Below, one piece after another: positions 37,641-45,337 of a stretch of 64,000 nucleotides of DNA. The DNA is from JAAXXJ01 sp964412455. Lineage in GTDB: Bacteria; Nitrospirota; UBA9217. The notes under the pieces were generated by a model. It made no database searches and was not told where the DNA came from. It saw only the letters and a program-made list of their open reading frames with translations. The stretch is from positions 4,953 through 68,952 of the forward strand of contig CAYPOT010000012.1 of assembly GCA_964412455.1 (NCBI GenBank), read 5' to 3'. Position numbers and translations under genes: made by a program. Numbering within the stretch: position 1 is the first letter of the stretch; the number at the start of each line of letters is the position of its first letter.

Positions 37641-38699
37641 TTATATCAAACCCGCTTCTCTCGCCATCCTCTTAGGAATAACCATGCCGTTCGGAAGCTT
37701 GACGAAGGTGATCGCGTCGGCAATGTCCGGATCGCACAAGCCTTCCTGCCCCATGCGTATCCGGCAGGCCTTCTCAATATCAGCGGCGCGCGCCGACACG
37801 GTCGTTTTTTTCGTTCCGAAGTAGGCGCATATCACGTCCGCTGTCAGGTAATTCGGGCTTTTGGAGTCGAAGAGAAAGTTCAGCCGGGCTATGACGTATA
37901 CTACCGCGGCGGCCCATACCTCTTTTGCGCCGCCCGTGATGACGTAATTCCGCTTCCTCCCGATCTGCTCCCAGAGTTTCCGGACATAACCGCCGAGTTC
38001 CGGCGTGAGATGTGCCCTGGAAAAAGCGTCAAGAAGATTGGAGACTTCTTCGATCCTCGCCTGTTTTCTTGTATCTGGCCTGATCCCTGTCTTACGGCTT
38101 TCGTGCGGCCTCGCAAGAACGTCTCGCTTTCCAACCGGCCGAGGCGTTTGCTGTCGTTCATCCGGCGGCGTCTCCGGCAGCAAAGGATTTACCCGGAACC
38201 TTCCTGTTTCACGCAGTTTCCTATACGACTCGCTGCAGCTCTTTCTGATGTTCGGCCCGAGGTGGGCCAGGCTCGCATACAGGCCGTCACAGACATAATG
38301 ATCATCAAAGGCGAATACTCCCGCCTCCAAAACCATCCCCGGCCCTCCGGTCATAACACTTATTTCATCCGTCAGGCCAAGGACGCCGAAACCATGCCCG
38401 CCGCTGTCCTTCAGGAATATCGAACATGACTTCAGGTCGCGCAGGTACACCCATCTGGAATATTCGAGGCTTCTGATCGCGAGCAGGATCTTCCGGTCGA
38501 TCGGTTCCGCGCCGTCTTCCAGCTTTCTTATGTAGTCGTCCAGCAAGCCCCGATTCGCTATAAATCGCTTCCTGGCTGAATGCAGTTTTTCAATAGTCCG
38601 TTTCCCTGCATCGTCCGCGCCTTCCGGTTGATAAATCGACAGCAAAAAGCGCTTATATTCGCGGATAAACCGGTCAGCGATAGTCGGATCAATTACCAT
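37641..38699 (-). CDS. DUF6398-type protein, operon gene 3
   Basis: The 352-residue protein has two halves. The N-terminal part (about 1-165) is helical with RSLEYSRWVYLRDLKS and a D-rich FDDHYVCDG. A basic linker (RKTGIRPDTRKQAR) follows. The C-terminal part fits DUF6398: LLDAFSRAHLTPELGGYVRKL, ITGGAKEVWAAAVVYVIARLNFLFD, then TADVICAYFGTKKTTVSARA, a helix-turn-helix-like segment. The ATG at 38699 follows AAAGGAAACACGGAA and overlaps the preceding gene by 11 bases. DNA or RNA binding is plausible but unproven. Confidence 0.65.
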   Translation of the reverse strand: MVIDPTIADRFIREYKRFLLSIYQPEGADDAGKRTIEKLHSARKRFIANRGLLDDYIRKLEDGAEPIDRKILLAIRSLEYSRWVYLRDLKSCSIFLKDSGGHGFGVLGLTDEISVMTGGPGMVLEAGVFAFDDHYVCDGLYASLAHLGPNIRKSCSESYRKLRETGRFRVNPLLPETPPDERQQTPRPVGKRDVLARPHESRKTGIRPDTRKQARIEEVSNLLDAFSRAHLTPELGGYVRKLWEQIGRKRNYVITGGAKEVWAAAVVYVIARLNFLFDSKSPNYLTADVICAYFGTKKTTVSARAADIEKACRIRMGQEGLCDPDIADAITFVKLPNGMVIPKRMAREAGLI

Positions 38700-39090
38700 T
38701 TCCGTGTTTCCTTTTGAGATATTCCTCAAACAGATCGCAGGTACGCTCAAACTCCCGTAATTCCCTTTCCGTCATATGGTCGTATCCGTCCGGCAGGATG
38801 CCGCCCATGTCGACGGACTTCCGAAGCATCTTGAGCGGAAGCTCGTCATATTCCTCGTAGTTCGATACCCGTGTGATGATCGAGCCGCCGAGGAGCCAGG
38901 TGTGGTCGATATTATTTTTCAGGGTCCGACGCGACAGATCGCGCTTCAGAAGGTCGTCCAGGAATGCCTCCATATAAGGGAGCATCTTCTTCCCATATTC
39001 GAGGTCTTCCGGCATTCCCATCCACCGCCGAGGCCAATCGTCGAAGTCCGGACAGAGCTCGCGCAACGCCGTTGTTTGTTCCTTCTTCAT
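38689..39090 (-). CDS. Small protein of unknown family, operon gene 2
   Basis: The family is not recognised. The 133-residue, mostly helical protein contains LCPDFDDWPRRWMGMPEDLEYGKKM, KNNIDHTWLLGGSIITRVS and a charged end (FEEYLKRKHGNGN). The region LSRRTLKNNIDHTWLLGGSII could form a DNA-binding helix pair, but that is only a pattern. It begins six bases after the XRE-DUF3024 gene and overlaps the DUF6398 gene by 11 bases, so it is a firm member of this operon. Confidence 0.6.
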   Translation of the reverse strand: MKKEQTTALRELCPDFDDWPRRWMGMPEDLEYGKKMLPYMEAFLDDLLKRDLSRRTLKNNIDHTWLLGGSIITRVSNYEEYDELPLKMLRKSVDMGGILPDGYDHMTERELREFERTCDLFEEYLKRKHGNGN

Positions 39091-39096
39091 TTGTCG

Positions 39097-39867
39097 TTAA
39101 CCCCAGAAGATTCCCGTGGGATCGCGGTCGATCTCCGCAAGTAGGGCGTCAATGTCTTTTGCGGGCGCAACATTCGTGTACTCGTGCCAGCGCGAATTTC
39201 TGTCCGCGCAATAAAGCGTCCACATGCCGCCCTTCAGGTCAAACCGAAGCTGAGTCGCCGACATCACGGACCACTCCGTGTCTCCCTTCATCCAGGGAGC
39301 CCGGTGCTCGAAGATCGTGACGGTGTTGCCCCGGAACTGGTATGACAGCCGAATCTGGTCCTTTGCCCAGGGCGGCAGCCGCTTTTGCAGAAAGGCGTCG
39401 ATCTTTTTCTCCGCAAGGGTTTTACTGAGGACGGGAATGGATGCACTTTTACCGCCTGCTGCTTTGCCCGCACCGGCGGACAAACCAAGTCGTTCGGAAA
39501 ACTCGACATTCGCCTTTTTCCATTTACCGAACCAAACCTTCAGCCCGAGATGGTCGACATACTGAAGCAGCAAGCCGGGCTTGAGGTTTTTCAGATCACC
39601 CTTCTCGACGTCCTCAAGCCGATACTTCGGGGTCTTCAGCTCCTTTGCGGCTTCTTGCAACGTCAACCCTCGCGCTGTCCGCGCGTCTTCAAGACGGGCG
39701 GCAACGGGCATGTAACGAATATTATCTTCTACGCTGAGCAAACCCTTGTCCGATACAGCCATAATCTCCGGTCCCAGGATGGCTTTCGTGGCTTTTGCGA
39801 AAGCGCGGACCTCCGCCTCGGTCAGAATCCTGCGCCGGAACTGTTGTGCTTTCTTGGATAGCTCCAT
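39097..39867 (-). CDS. XRE helix-turn-helix protein with DUF3024 domain, operon gene 1
   Basis: The 256-residue protein opens with a short RRRILTEAEVRAFAKATKAI helix. An XRE-type helix-turn-helix follows (about 57-110: LEDARTARGLTLQEAAKELKTPKYRLEDVEKG). The C-terminal half (about 155-256) fits DUF3024: LQKRLPPWAKDQIRLSYQ, VTIFEHRAPWMKG, WTLYCADRNSRWHEY and the end IDRDPTGIFWG. The ATG follows ATAGGACTATTCT. As first gene it may regulate its own operon. The fusion of these two domains is worth checking. Confidence 0.75.
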   Translation of the reverse strand: MELSKKAQQFRRRILTEAEVRAFAKATKAILGPEIMAVSDKGLLSVEDNIRYMPVAARLEDARTARGLTLQEAAKELKTPKYRLEDVEKGDLKNLKPGLLLQYVDHLGLKVWFGKWKKANVEFSERLGLSAGAGKAAGGKSASIPVLSKTLAEKKIDAFLQKRLPPWAKDQIRLSYQFRGNTVTIFEHRAPWMKGDTEWSVMSATQLRFDLKGGMWTLYCADRNSRWHEYTNVAPAKDIDALLAEIDRDPTGIFWG

Positions 39868-39905
39868 AGAATAGTCCTATTATCTCGAAACCGGGAATTG
39901 AAGCG

Positions 39906-39935
39906 ATTGTACTATAAGAGGACGGAGGAGTGCAA
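39906..39935 (-). promoter_or_regulatory. Possible promoter of the seven-gene operon
   Basis: On the minus strand TTGCAC and TACAAT are 18 bases apart, about 40 bases before the start at 39867. A second reading, TTGTTG with TATAGT, overlaps it. The match is fair, and no operator was recognised. Confidence 0.4.
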
Positions 39936-39972
39936 CAAAAGAGGAGGGATTAGCGGTAGTTGCGAGCAATCA

Positions 39973-40302
39973 CTAATTCGGCATCATCCCCCCGGGGATG
40001 ACGAACCGCTCTTTGATGATCCTCTTGAACCGGGGCGCGTAGATAAGATCGAACACATCGCCCTTGTCCGGGAACAGGGCCAATACCGCTTTCCTGGTCT
40101 CCCCTATGATATCGAAGGCCTCGCGAAGCGTTACGTCGGCTTGCATAAGGACCGCCTGGTTCAGATCAACGATCCACCGGAGCAGCCGCTTCTCTTCTTC
40201 GACAAGGCATTCCTGGTACATAGTATGAACATGATACAACTTCACAAGGACCTTTTCAATCAGTTCACCAGGCTGCGGAAAGGGGGTGTCGCGTCGGATC
40301 AC
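39973..40302 (-). CDS. Small helical protein of unknown family
   Basis: The family is not recognised. A long frame reaches 40626, but most of it lies inside the hemolysin III gene. The GTG at 40302 overlaps that gene's stop as GTGA and gives 109 residues. The protein is helical, with ELIEKVLVKLYHVHTMYQECLVEEEKRLLRWIVDLNQA and a C-terminal FDLIYAPRFKRIIKERFV. Overlap with the hemolysin III gene is the best evidence that it is translated. Confidence 0.5.
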   Translation of the reverse strand: MIRRDTPFPQPGELIEKVLVKLYHVHTMYQECLVEEEKRLLRWIVDLNQAVLMQADVTLREAFDIIGETRKAVLALFPDKGDVFDLIYAPRFKRIIKERFVIPGGMMPN

Positions 40303-40952
40303 CGCATCGGTAGAACGTAGAAATAAATGGCAAAAAAGTGGAGGACACTGCCTGCCAGGACGAAGAGGTGCCAGATGGGATGGGCGTAGGGCAGCCGGTG
40401 CCACGCATAGAAGATGACGCCGAGCGAGTAGGCCAAGCCCCCGGCAACGAGCCAGAGAAGCCCGCGAAGGCTCACCGCGTCCATGACCGGCTTTATGGCG
40501 ATCACGACGATCCAGCCCATGAGCAGATAGAGCAGGGTGGAGACGATCGCGAATCGGCCGAAAAAGAATACCTTCATGATGATGCCCGAGATCGCGAGCC
40601 CCCAGATGAGCCCGAACATCGTCCACCCCCAGGGGCCCCGCATGCTGACAAGGGTGAAGGGCGTATAGGTCCCGGCGATAAGCAGGTAGATCGCGATGTG
40701 GTCGAACAACTGCAGATGTTTCTTGGCGCCGGGAGTGCGCGCGCCATGATAAAAGACCGAGGCAAGATAGAGCGTGACCAGCGTCGCGCCGTAGATGCTG
40801 AAGCTCACCAGCCGCCAGGGATCGCCGTGGCGCGCCGCCCCCACCACGAGGGCGCTGAGGCCGGCAATGCCCAGGGCCGCACCGATCGCATGGGTGATGA
40901 CATTCACCAGTTCTTCCGACGCTGTTTGTGTATCGTCCTGCTTCCAGCCCAT
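40299..40952 (-). CDS. Hemolysin III family (PAQR-like) membrane protein
   Basis: The 217-residue protein has seven hydrophobic helices and the PAQR/hemolysin III signatures: EELVNVITHAIGAALG at the start, ASVFYHGARTPGAKKHLQLFDHIAIYLLIAGTYTPF, and AYSLGVIFYAWHRLPYAHPIWHLFVLAGSVLHFFAIY with the putative metal-binding His residues. ATCGGAGGACC precedes the ATG at 40952. Despite the name, bacterial members are not shown to be toxins in general. It follows moaC by ten bases. Confidence 0.92.
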   Translation of the reverse strand: MGWKQDDTQTASEELVNVITHAIGAALGIAGLSALVVGAARHGDPWRLVSFSIYGATLVTLYLASVFYHGARTPGAKKHLQLFDHIAIYLLIAGTYTPFTLVSMRGPWGWTMFGLIWGLAISGIIMKVFFFGRFAIVSTLLYLLMGWIVVIAIKPVMDAVSLRGLLWLVAGGLAYSLGVIFYAWHRLPYAHPIWHLFVLAGSVLHFFAIYFYVLPMR

Positions 40953-40962
40953 GGTCCTCCGA

Positions 40963-41508
40963 TCAGGCCGCAGCCTTCTTCCCGCTTTTTGTAGCCGGTC
41001 CGTTGCCGCCGCCCCGGACATAGGTCCCGCTCTTTCCGCCGCTCTTCCTGAGCAATCGGATGTCGGTGACGGTCATGGCCCGGTCCACCGACTTGCACAT
41101 GTCGTAGATCGTCAAGCCCGCGGCTGCGGCGGCCACAAGGGCCTCCATCTCGACACCGGTCCTTCCCGTCGTCCTGACCGTAGCAAGAATGTTCACGCAG
41201 GAAGCCTTCAGGTCCGGTTCAAGGGCGATCTCAACGGAGGCAAGGTTCAGGGGATGGGACATCGGGATGAGCTCCGGCGTTCTCTTCGCGGCCATGATCC
41301 CCGCGACCCTGGCCACGCCGAGGACGTCGCCCTTGGCGACCTTGCGGTCCACGATGAGCCTAAGCGTTGCCGGCGTCATCGTTACCCGGCCGCCGGCGGT
41401 CGCCTCACGGGCGGTTTCCTTCTTGCCGGAAACATCGACCATGCGGGCCGCGCCCTTCTCGTCGAAATGCGTCAGTTTCTTCATCGAGATGTTGTCCCCA
41501 ACCGACAT
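40963..41508 (-). CDS. moaC: Cyclic pyranopterin monophosphate synthase
   Basis: MoaC completes the first step of molybdenum cofactor synthesis, turning the product of MoaA into cyclic pyranopterin monophosphate. The protein has LTHFDEKGAARMVDVSGK, VLGVARVAGIMAAKRTPELIPMSHPL, EMEALVAAAAAGLTIYDMCKSVD and DIRLLRKSGGKSG, all hallmark segments. A Gly/Lys-rich tail of about 20 residues is extra. The start could also be the ATG at 41484 (MKKLTHFD), which would give the usual length. The gene is 55 bases downstream of moaA, with heptamer repeats between. Confidence 0.95.
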   Translation of the reverse strand: MSVGDNISMKKLTHFDEKGAARMVDVSGKKETAREATAGGRVTMTPATLRLIVDRKVAKGDVLGVARVAGIMAAKRTPELIPMSHPLNLASVEIALEPDLKASCVNILATVRTTGRTGVEMEALVAAAAAGLTIYDMCKSVDRAMTVTDIRLLRKSGGKSGTYVRGGGNGPATKSGKKAAA

Positions 41509-41531
41509 AACCCTGTGTTGTTGGTTTTACC

Positions 41532-41560
41532 CCGCACTCCGCATTCCGCACTCCGCACTT
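41532..41560. repeat. Heptamer repeat array (TCCGCAC type)
   Basis: Four degenerate tandem units of CCGCACT or CCGCATT lie between moaC and moaA. The same kind of array is present at 5356-5379, 54071-54101 and 58436-58465, always at gene boundaries. Confidence 0.7.
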
Positions 41561-41563
41561 TCG

Positions 41564-42553
41564 TCACCCCCCGATCCTGGACATGGTCCTCCCGGTGCAC
41601 CTGCCCGGAGACTCGGTGACATAGTGGCGCTCGGGTTTGATCTCGAGGGCGGCCCGGAGGAGGCGTTCCAGTTCGGTATCGCTGCAGCCGCCTCGCATGG
41701 GCGATTTGATGTCGATCTCGGTGTCCGACAGCAGGCAGGGCCTGATCCTGCCGTCGGCCGTCAGCCGAAGCCTGCGGCAGGACTCACAGAAGTGCTTGGT
41801 GATGGGAGCAATGAGGCCGATGACGCCCTGTCCGCCGGAGATCCGGAAGTTCTGCGAAGGTCCGGCGCCCTTGCCGGGGTCCGCCGGCTCGAGGGGACCG
41901 AAGGCCTTTTCGATGGTCTCCCGGATCTCTCCGGCCGGCACGCAGGAGTCGGTGTGCCAGCGGTCATTGGCACCGATGGGCATGAACTCGATGAACCGGA
42001 CATGGATCTTCCGGTCGACGGTCAGGCGGGCGAACGCGACAACCTCATCATCATTCACTCCTTTGACCGGCACCACGTTGATCTTGATGGGATGGAACCC
42101 GCACCGTTCGGCCGCTTCGATGCCCCGCCAGACCTTGTGCCAGGCGTCGCTGCCGGTGATCCCGGCGAACCGTTTCGGATCAAGCGAATCCAGACTGATA
42201 TTGAGCCGTGCTATCCCCGCGTCCCGGAGCCCGGAAGCCATCTCCTCGAGCAGGACGCCGTTGGTGGTCACGCTGATGTCCTCGATGCCCGCGATGGTGC
42301 GAAGCGACGCGATGAAGGGCACGATCCCCCGCCGCACCAGCGGTTCTCCGCCGGTGATCCTTACATGGGATATCCCGAGAGGTACGGCCACGGAAACAAG
42401 ACGGTGGATCTCTTCGTATTGGAGGATGTCCCGGTGGGGCAGGACCTTCATGCGCCCCGGTGGCTTGCAGTACGCGCAGGAAAGATTGCAGCGGTCGGTA
42501 ACGGAAACCCGGAGATAGTCGATGCGCCTGTTGCGTGGATCGATAAGCGGCAT
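41564..42553 (-). CDS. moaA: GTP 3',8-cyclase (radical SAM)
   Basis: MoaA starts molybdenum cofactor synthesis by rearranging GTP with radical SAM chemistry. The protein (329 residues from the ATG at 42553) has the SAM-cluster motif CNLSCAYC near residue 21, RITGGEPLVRRGI, and the second cluster cysteines CESCRRLRLTADGRIRPC in the C-terminal part. An upstream ATG at 42568 is possible; neither has a clear ribosome site. The double-Gly ending typical of MoaA (RIGG) is present. Confidence 0.95.
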   Translation of the reverse strand: MPLIDPRNRRIDYLRVSVTDRCNLSCAYCKPPGRMKVLPHRDILQYEEIHRLVSVAVPLGISHVRITGGEPLVRRGIVPFIASLRTIAGIEDISVTTNGVLLEEMASGLRDAGIARLNISLDSLDPKRFAGITGSDAWHKVWRGIEAAERCGFHPIKINVVPVKGVNDDEVVAFARLTVDRKIHVRFIEFMPIGANDRWHTDSCVPAGEIRETIEKAFGPLEPADPGKGAGPSQNFRISGGQGVIGLIAPITKHFCESCRRLRLTADGRIRPCLLSDTEIDIKSPMRGGCSDTELERLLRAALEIKPERHYVTESPGRCTGRTMSRIGG

Positions 42554-42602
42554 AAAAAAATGTACCATAGGGCATCGGGAACTGCAAGGTTAAATTATCG
42601 TC

Positions 42603-42631
42603 TTGACCTGCCTTCTGTTTGTGAGTATACT
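42603..42631 (+). promoter_or_regulatory. Sigma-70 promoter of the HAMP-protein gene
   Basis: TTGACC (42603-42608) and TATACT (42626-42631) are 17 bases apart. The leader of about 65 bases holds the palindrome CCCCCGCGGGGG (42686-42697), whose G run is also the likely ribosome site of the gene at 42704. Confidence 0.7.
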
Positions 42632-42703
42632 TTTTTCACGCACCCAGACCGTCTGTTCGCGTGTGCGCACGCAAAAGGCTTTAGCCCCCCGCGGGGGAAA
42701 ACT

Positions 42704-43255
42704 ATGACGCAAACAACCAAACGAGAGCAGTTCACACGGGGCAAGGGGATCCTCAGCGCAACGGGGCCCCAATCACGGTTCATTCTTTTTCTCATCTTCG
42801 TCCTCGTGTTCTACACGCTCCTGCTCAGGATATTTCAGAAGCTCGCCGCCATCGTAGAACTCCCTGTCTTTCTGCCTATCGCGCTGGTCACGCTCCTGGC
42901 GTTCATCGGCCTCGCCGGAACGCTCTACTCCCACCGGTTCGTGGGACCCATGGTGCGCATCCGGAAAACCCTCGAGCAGGTTGCCGCGGGGGACTGCTCG
43001 GTGACGCTCAGGCTGCGGGACGCTGACGATCCCATGCTCAAGGACATGGTCAGCACCATCGGCCACCTCTGCGAACACGGCAGGCAATCCCATCACCTGG
43101 TCCAGGAAGCGGCCCGGGAGCTGTTTGGCGATCTGACCGCGCTTCAGGAGAACATCAGGAATGGCGCGTCGGCCGGTGATCTGATCAAGCAGGCGGAAGC
43201 CATCCAGAAGAAACAAGCAGCATTGGACAAGGCCGTTCAATCACTGGGAACATAG
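42704..43255 (+). CDS. Membrane protein with a HAMP domain
   Basis: A long frame starts at 41189, but the part before 42704 is the antisense of moaA. From the ATG at 42704 the protein has 183 residues: a basic start, two hydrophobic helices (about 25-46 and 56-75), then a HAMP-like segment (HRFVGPMVRIRKTLEQVAAGDCSVTLRLRDADDPMLKDM) and a helical tail. It has no periplasmic sensor and no output domain. Proteins of this build resemble the membrane part of chemoreceptors; the partner is unknown. Confidence 0.75.
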   Translation: MTQTTKREQFTRGKGILSATGPQSRFILFLIFVLVFYTLLLRIFQKLAAIVELPVFLPIALVTLLAFIGLAGTLYSHRFVGPMVRIRKTLEQVAAGDCSVTLRLRDADDPMLKDMVSTIGHLCEHGRQSHHLVQEAARELFGDLTALQENIRNGASAGDLIKQAEAIQKKQAALDKAVQSLGT

Positions 43256-43270
43256 AACAAAGGGGAAGCC

Positions 43271-43561
43271 ATGGCGTCAGGCGGAGGAAGCGGGGTCGGC
43301 GGAAAGAGCATGAAGGCCGTTGCCACGGACGTGGGCGATGGATACATGGTGATCAACCCCCTCGTGCTGAAAAAGTTCGACAAGGACATGATCAAGGACC
43401 TGTACGAACATCTGAACAAGGCCATGAACGCCGCCAGGAACATCGCCGTGCCCTTCAACGACGTCCTCGCTATGCGCCAGAAGAACATGAAGCTCCAGCG
43501 CCTGCATAACTCCATCATCATCCTCCGGAACACCGCCCGCGAAAGACGCGTAATGCTCTAA
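43271..43561 (+). CDS. Small conserved-looking protein of unknown function
   Basis: The family is not recognised. The 96-residue protein begins MASGGGSGVGGKSMK, then DGYMVINPLVLKKFDKDMIKDLYEHLNKAMNAARN and a basic helical end. It lies 15 bases after the HAMP-protein gene, in the same direction and before a shared terminator, so both are probably one operon. AAAGGGGAAGCC is its ribosome site. Confidence 0.65.
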   Translation: MASGGGSGVGGKSMKAVATDVGDGYMVINPLVLKKFDKDMIKDLYEHLNKAMNAARNIAVPFNDVLAMRQKNMKLQRLHNSIIILRNTARERRVML

Positions 43562-43596
43562 GAGCAGCTCGTAGCTGATAGATCATAAAAAAGAAG

Positions 43597-43635
43597 AGCC
43601 CGAAGCAATCGTCCATGAACGCATTGCTTCGGGCT
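43597..43635. terminator. Bidirectional terminator between converging genes
   Basis: Perfect 13-base arms AGCCCGAAGCAAT and ATTGCTTCGGGCT enclose a 13-base loop. The plus side continues TTGTGCTTTG and the minus side CTTCTTTTTTATG. Outer sequences (GTAGCTGATAGATC and GGTCTATCAGCTAC) form a wider inverted repeat. Confidence 0.8.
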
Positions 43636-43696
43636 TTGTGCTTTGCCCTGTCACTCCGGTCTATCAGCTACATACTACGAGCCATGAGCTGAATCT

Positions 43697-44932
43697 CTAC
43701 TCCACCGCGACCGCGAAGCGCTTCTTGAAGTCCTCGGGCGGCATCTTCACCGTCGCGGCAAGCTTCACGAGCATCTCGCCCTGAAGATCTTCCTTTTCCA
43801 GACGGATCATATACCGCCGCGCCATGTGATAGTCGTCCGAGTTGATGTCAACGGTCCTGATCCTGGTCTTGCCCGTTGTGGGGTCGATGAGGTCGGCGAA
43901 CTTGATCGGGGTGCTCTTGCCGTCCTTCAGCATGATCATGGCGCCGGAACCGCCGCCCACCAGGAACTTGACAGCGCTGAAACCCAGGTAGCGCGTGTAT
44001 TCACGGTCAAAGGAGATCGGGGGATTGCACCGGAGCTCGTAGCCGATGTCCTTGCCGAGGATCGTCATCTTGAGCCCCAGCGAGGCAAGCTCGGCGAGCA
44101 CATGCTGCTTCAGCATGTCGGCGAGCGGGATCTCGGCCATCCGGATGTTCCCGTGTTCATCCCGCGGCACGTCCTTCAGGATCGTCATTTCCTCGGGATC
44201 GAAGCGGATCGCCACGCCCTCGGCGATGACGGCCACACCGTGGTTCCTGCCGAGCGCCAGCCGCTTGATCATGGCCCCGGTCAGGATGGCCACGACCTTC
44301 TTCCACGATATTTTGTTTCCCAGCTCCTCGGGGATGAGCGTCAGCGTCGCGCCGGCGCCCATGCCCATGCCGAGCGCGAGATGGCCGGCCGACCGGCCCA
44401 TGGCAACGACGATATACCACCGGAACGCGGTCTGGGCGTCCTCCATGAGGTTCTCGACAAGCTGAGCGCCGAGCTGGCGGGCGGTCTCGAACCCGAAGGT
44501 CGGCACGCCGTGAGGCAGCGGCAGGTCGTTGTCGATCGTCTTGGGCACATGGCAGACGGCGATCTTGCCGGCGGCGGCCTTTTCAACCTGGGTCGCGGTG
44601 AACGCCGTGTCGTCGCCGCCGATGGTGACCAGGTACTTGACGCCCAGTTCCGTCAGCGCCTTGATGACATTGGCCATCTTGGCCGGGTCCTTTGTGGGAT
44701 TTTCCCGCGAAGTCCGGATGAGGGATCCGCCGCGCATATGAATGCGCGAGATCTCTTCAGGATGGAGTTTCCTGATCTGCGACGTGTCGCCCTTGGACAG
44801 CCACTTGAAGCCGTCGTAGATGCCGATCACCTCGAGACCCTGCTTTGAAGCCTCGAACGTGACCGCGCTGATCACCCCGTTGATGCCGGGCGCCGGTCCG
44901 CCACCGACCACAATTGCAAGCTTCCCTGACAT
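43697..44932 (-). CDS. Phosphofructokinase, probably pyrophosphate-dependent
   Basis: The enzyme phosphorylates fructose 6-phosphate. The 411-residue protein has GGGPAPGINGVI at the nucleotide end, GGDDT at 105-109, PKTIDNDL at 130-137 and MGRSAGHLALG. In ATP enzymes the first motif is usually GGDGS. The Asp in GGDDT together with the Lys of PKTIDND is the known mark of PPi use, so reversible PPi-dependent activity is likely. This fits an energy-limited anaerobe. It appears to be a single gene facing the HAMP operon. Confidence 0.85.
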   Translation of the reverse strand: MSGKLAIVVGGGPAPGINGVISAVTFEASKQGLEVIGIYDGFKWLSKGDTSQIRKLHPEEISRIHMRGGSLIRTSRENPTKDPAKMANVIKALTELGVKYLVTIGGDDTAFTATQVEKAAAGKIAVCHVPKTIDNDLPLPHGVPTFGFETARQLGAQLVENLMEDAQTAFRWYIVVAMGRSAGHLALGMGMGAGATLTLIPEELGNKISWKKVVAILTGAMIKRLALGRNHGVAVIAEGVAIRFDPEEMTILKDVPRDEHGNIRMAEIPLADMLKQHVLAELASLGLKMTILGKDIGYELRCNPPISFDREYTRYLGFSAVKFLVGGGSGAMIMLKDGKSTPIKFADLIDPTTGKTRIRTVDINSDDYHMARRYMIRLEKEDLQGEMLVKLAATVKMPPEDFKKRFAVAVE

Positions 44933-45096
44933 GCCTGCCTCCCCTGAAACCTGTTAGTTGCTATGGAACTTGAGATGTTACCCAACGTAACGCGGCAAAT
45001 TTAACAAAACAGGCGGGAATTGTCAATGAGAAAGGGGAAATCGCAACGGATAATGGGGAGACGGTTGGGTCCTTTGAAGCGCTATGACTCTTTTCC

Positions 45097-45291
45097 TTAC
45101 TTTTTAAGAACGCTCCTGCCGCCGAAGACCGTACAAACCACTCCTCCGATCATCAGGAGCCAGGCGCGTTCAGAAGGACCCCTTCCCAGCGCACGTGATA
45201 TCCTGGAACCGAATGCTCCGAATTCCTGAAGTCCCAGGACAAGCAGAACGATGCCAATGACCAACAGCACGATACCCACGTTCCTGTTCAT
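45097..45291 (-). CDS. DUF3185-like small membrane protein
   Basis: The 64-residue protein has two hydrophobic helices (about 6-26 and 43-60) joined by a polar loop with SRISRALGRGPSERAWLLMIGG. This fits the DUF3185 pattern (first helix GIVLLVIGIVLLVLG, then a hydroxylated loop, then WLL.GG). The start follows GGAGGATGG. It is probably an inner-membrane protein; its function is unknown. Confidence 0.65.
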   Translation of the reverse strand: MNRNVGIVLLVIGIVLLVLGLQEFGAFGSRISRALGRGPSERAWLLMIGGVVCTVFGGRSVLKK

Positions 45292-45337
45292 AGACCATCC
45301 TCCCTGATCAGCAGTATGGCAGCAATGCCCGGTATCT

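Noticed and set aside
40303..40626. Upstream extension of the frame at 39973-40626
   Set aside because: It lies inside the hemolysin III gene in another frame and is rich in Arg and His, typical of a shadow. The GTG at 40302 is used instead.
41189..42703. Upstream part of a 688-codon plus-strand frame
   Set aside because: It is the antisense of moaA; only the part from the ATG at 42704 codes for a believable membrane protein.
42604..42704. Possible cyclic di-GMP riboswitch before the HAMP gene
   Set aside because: Two ACGCA-type pieces and AAAAGGC recall the GEMM-I motif, but the tetraloop stem and its receptor are missing.
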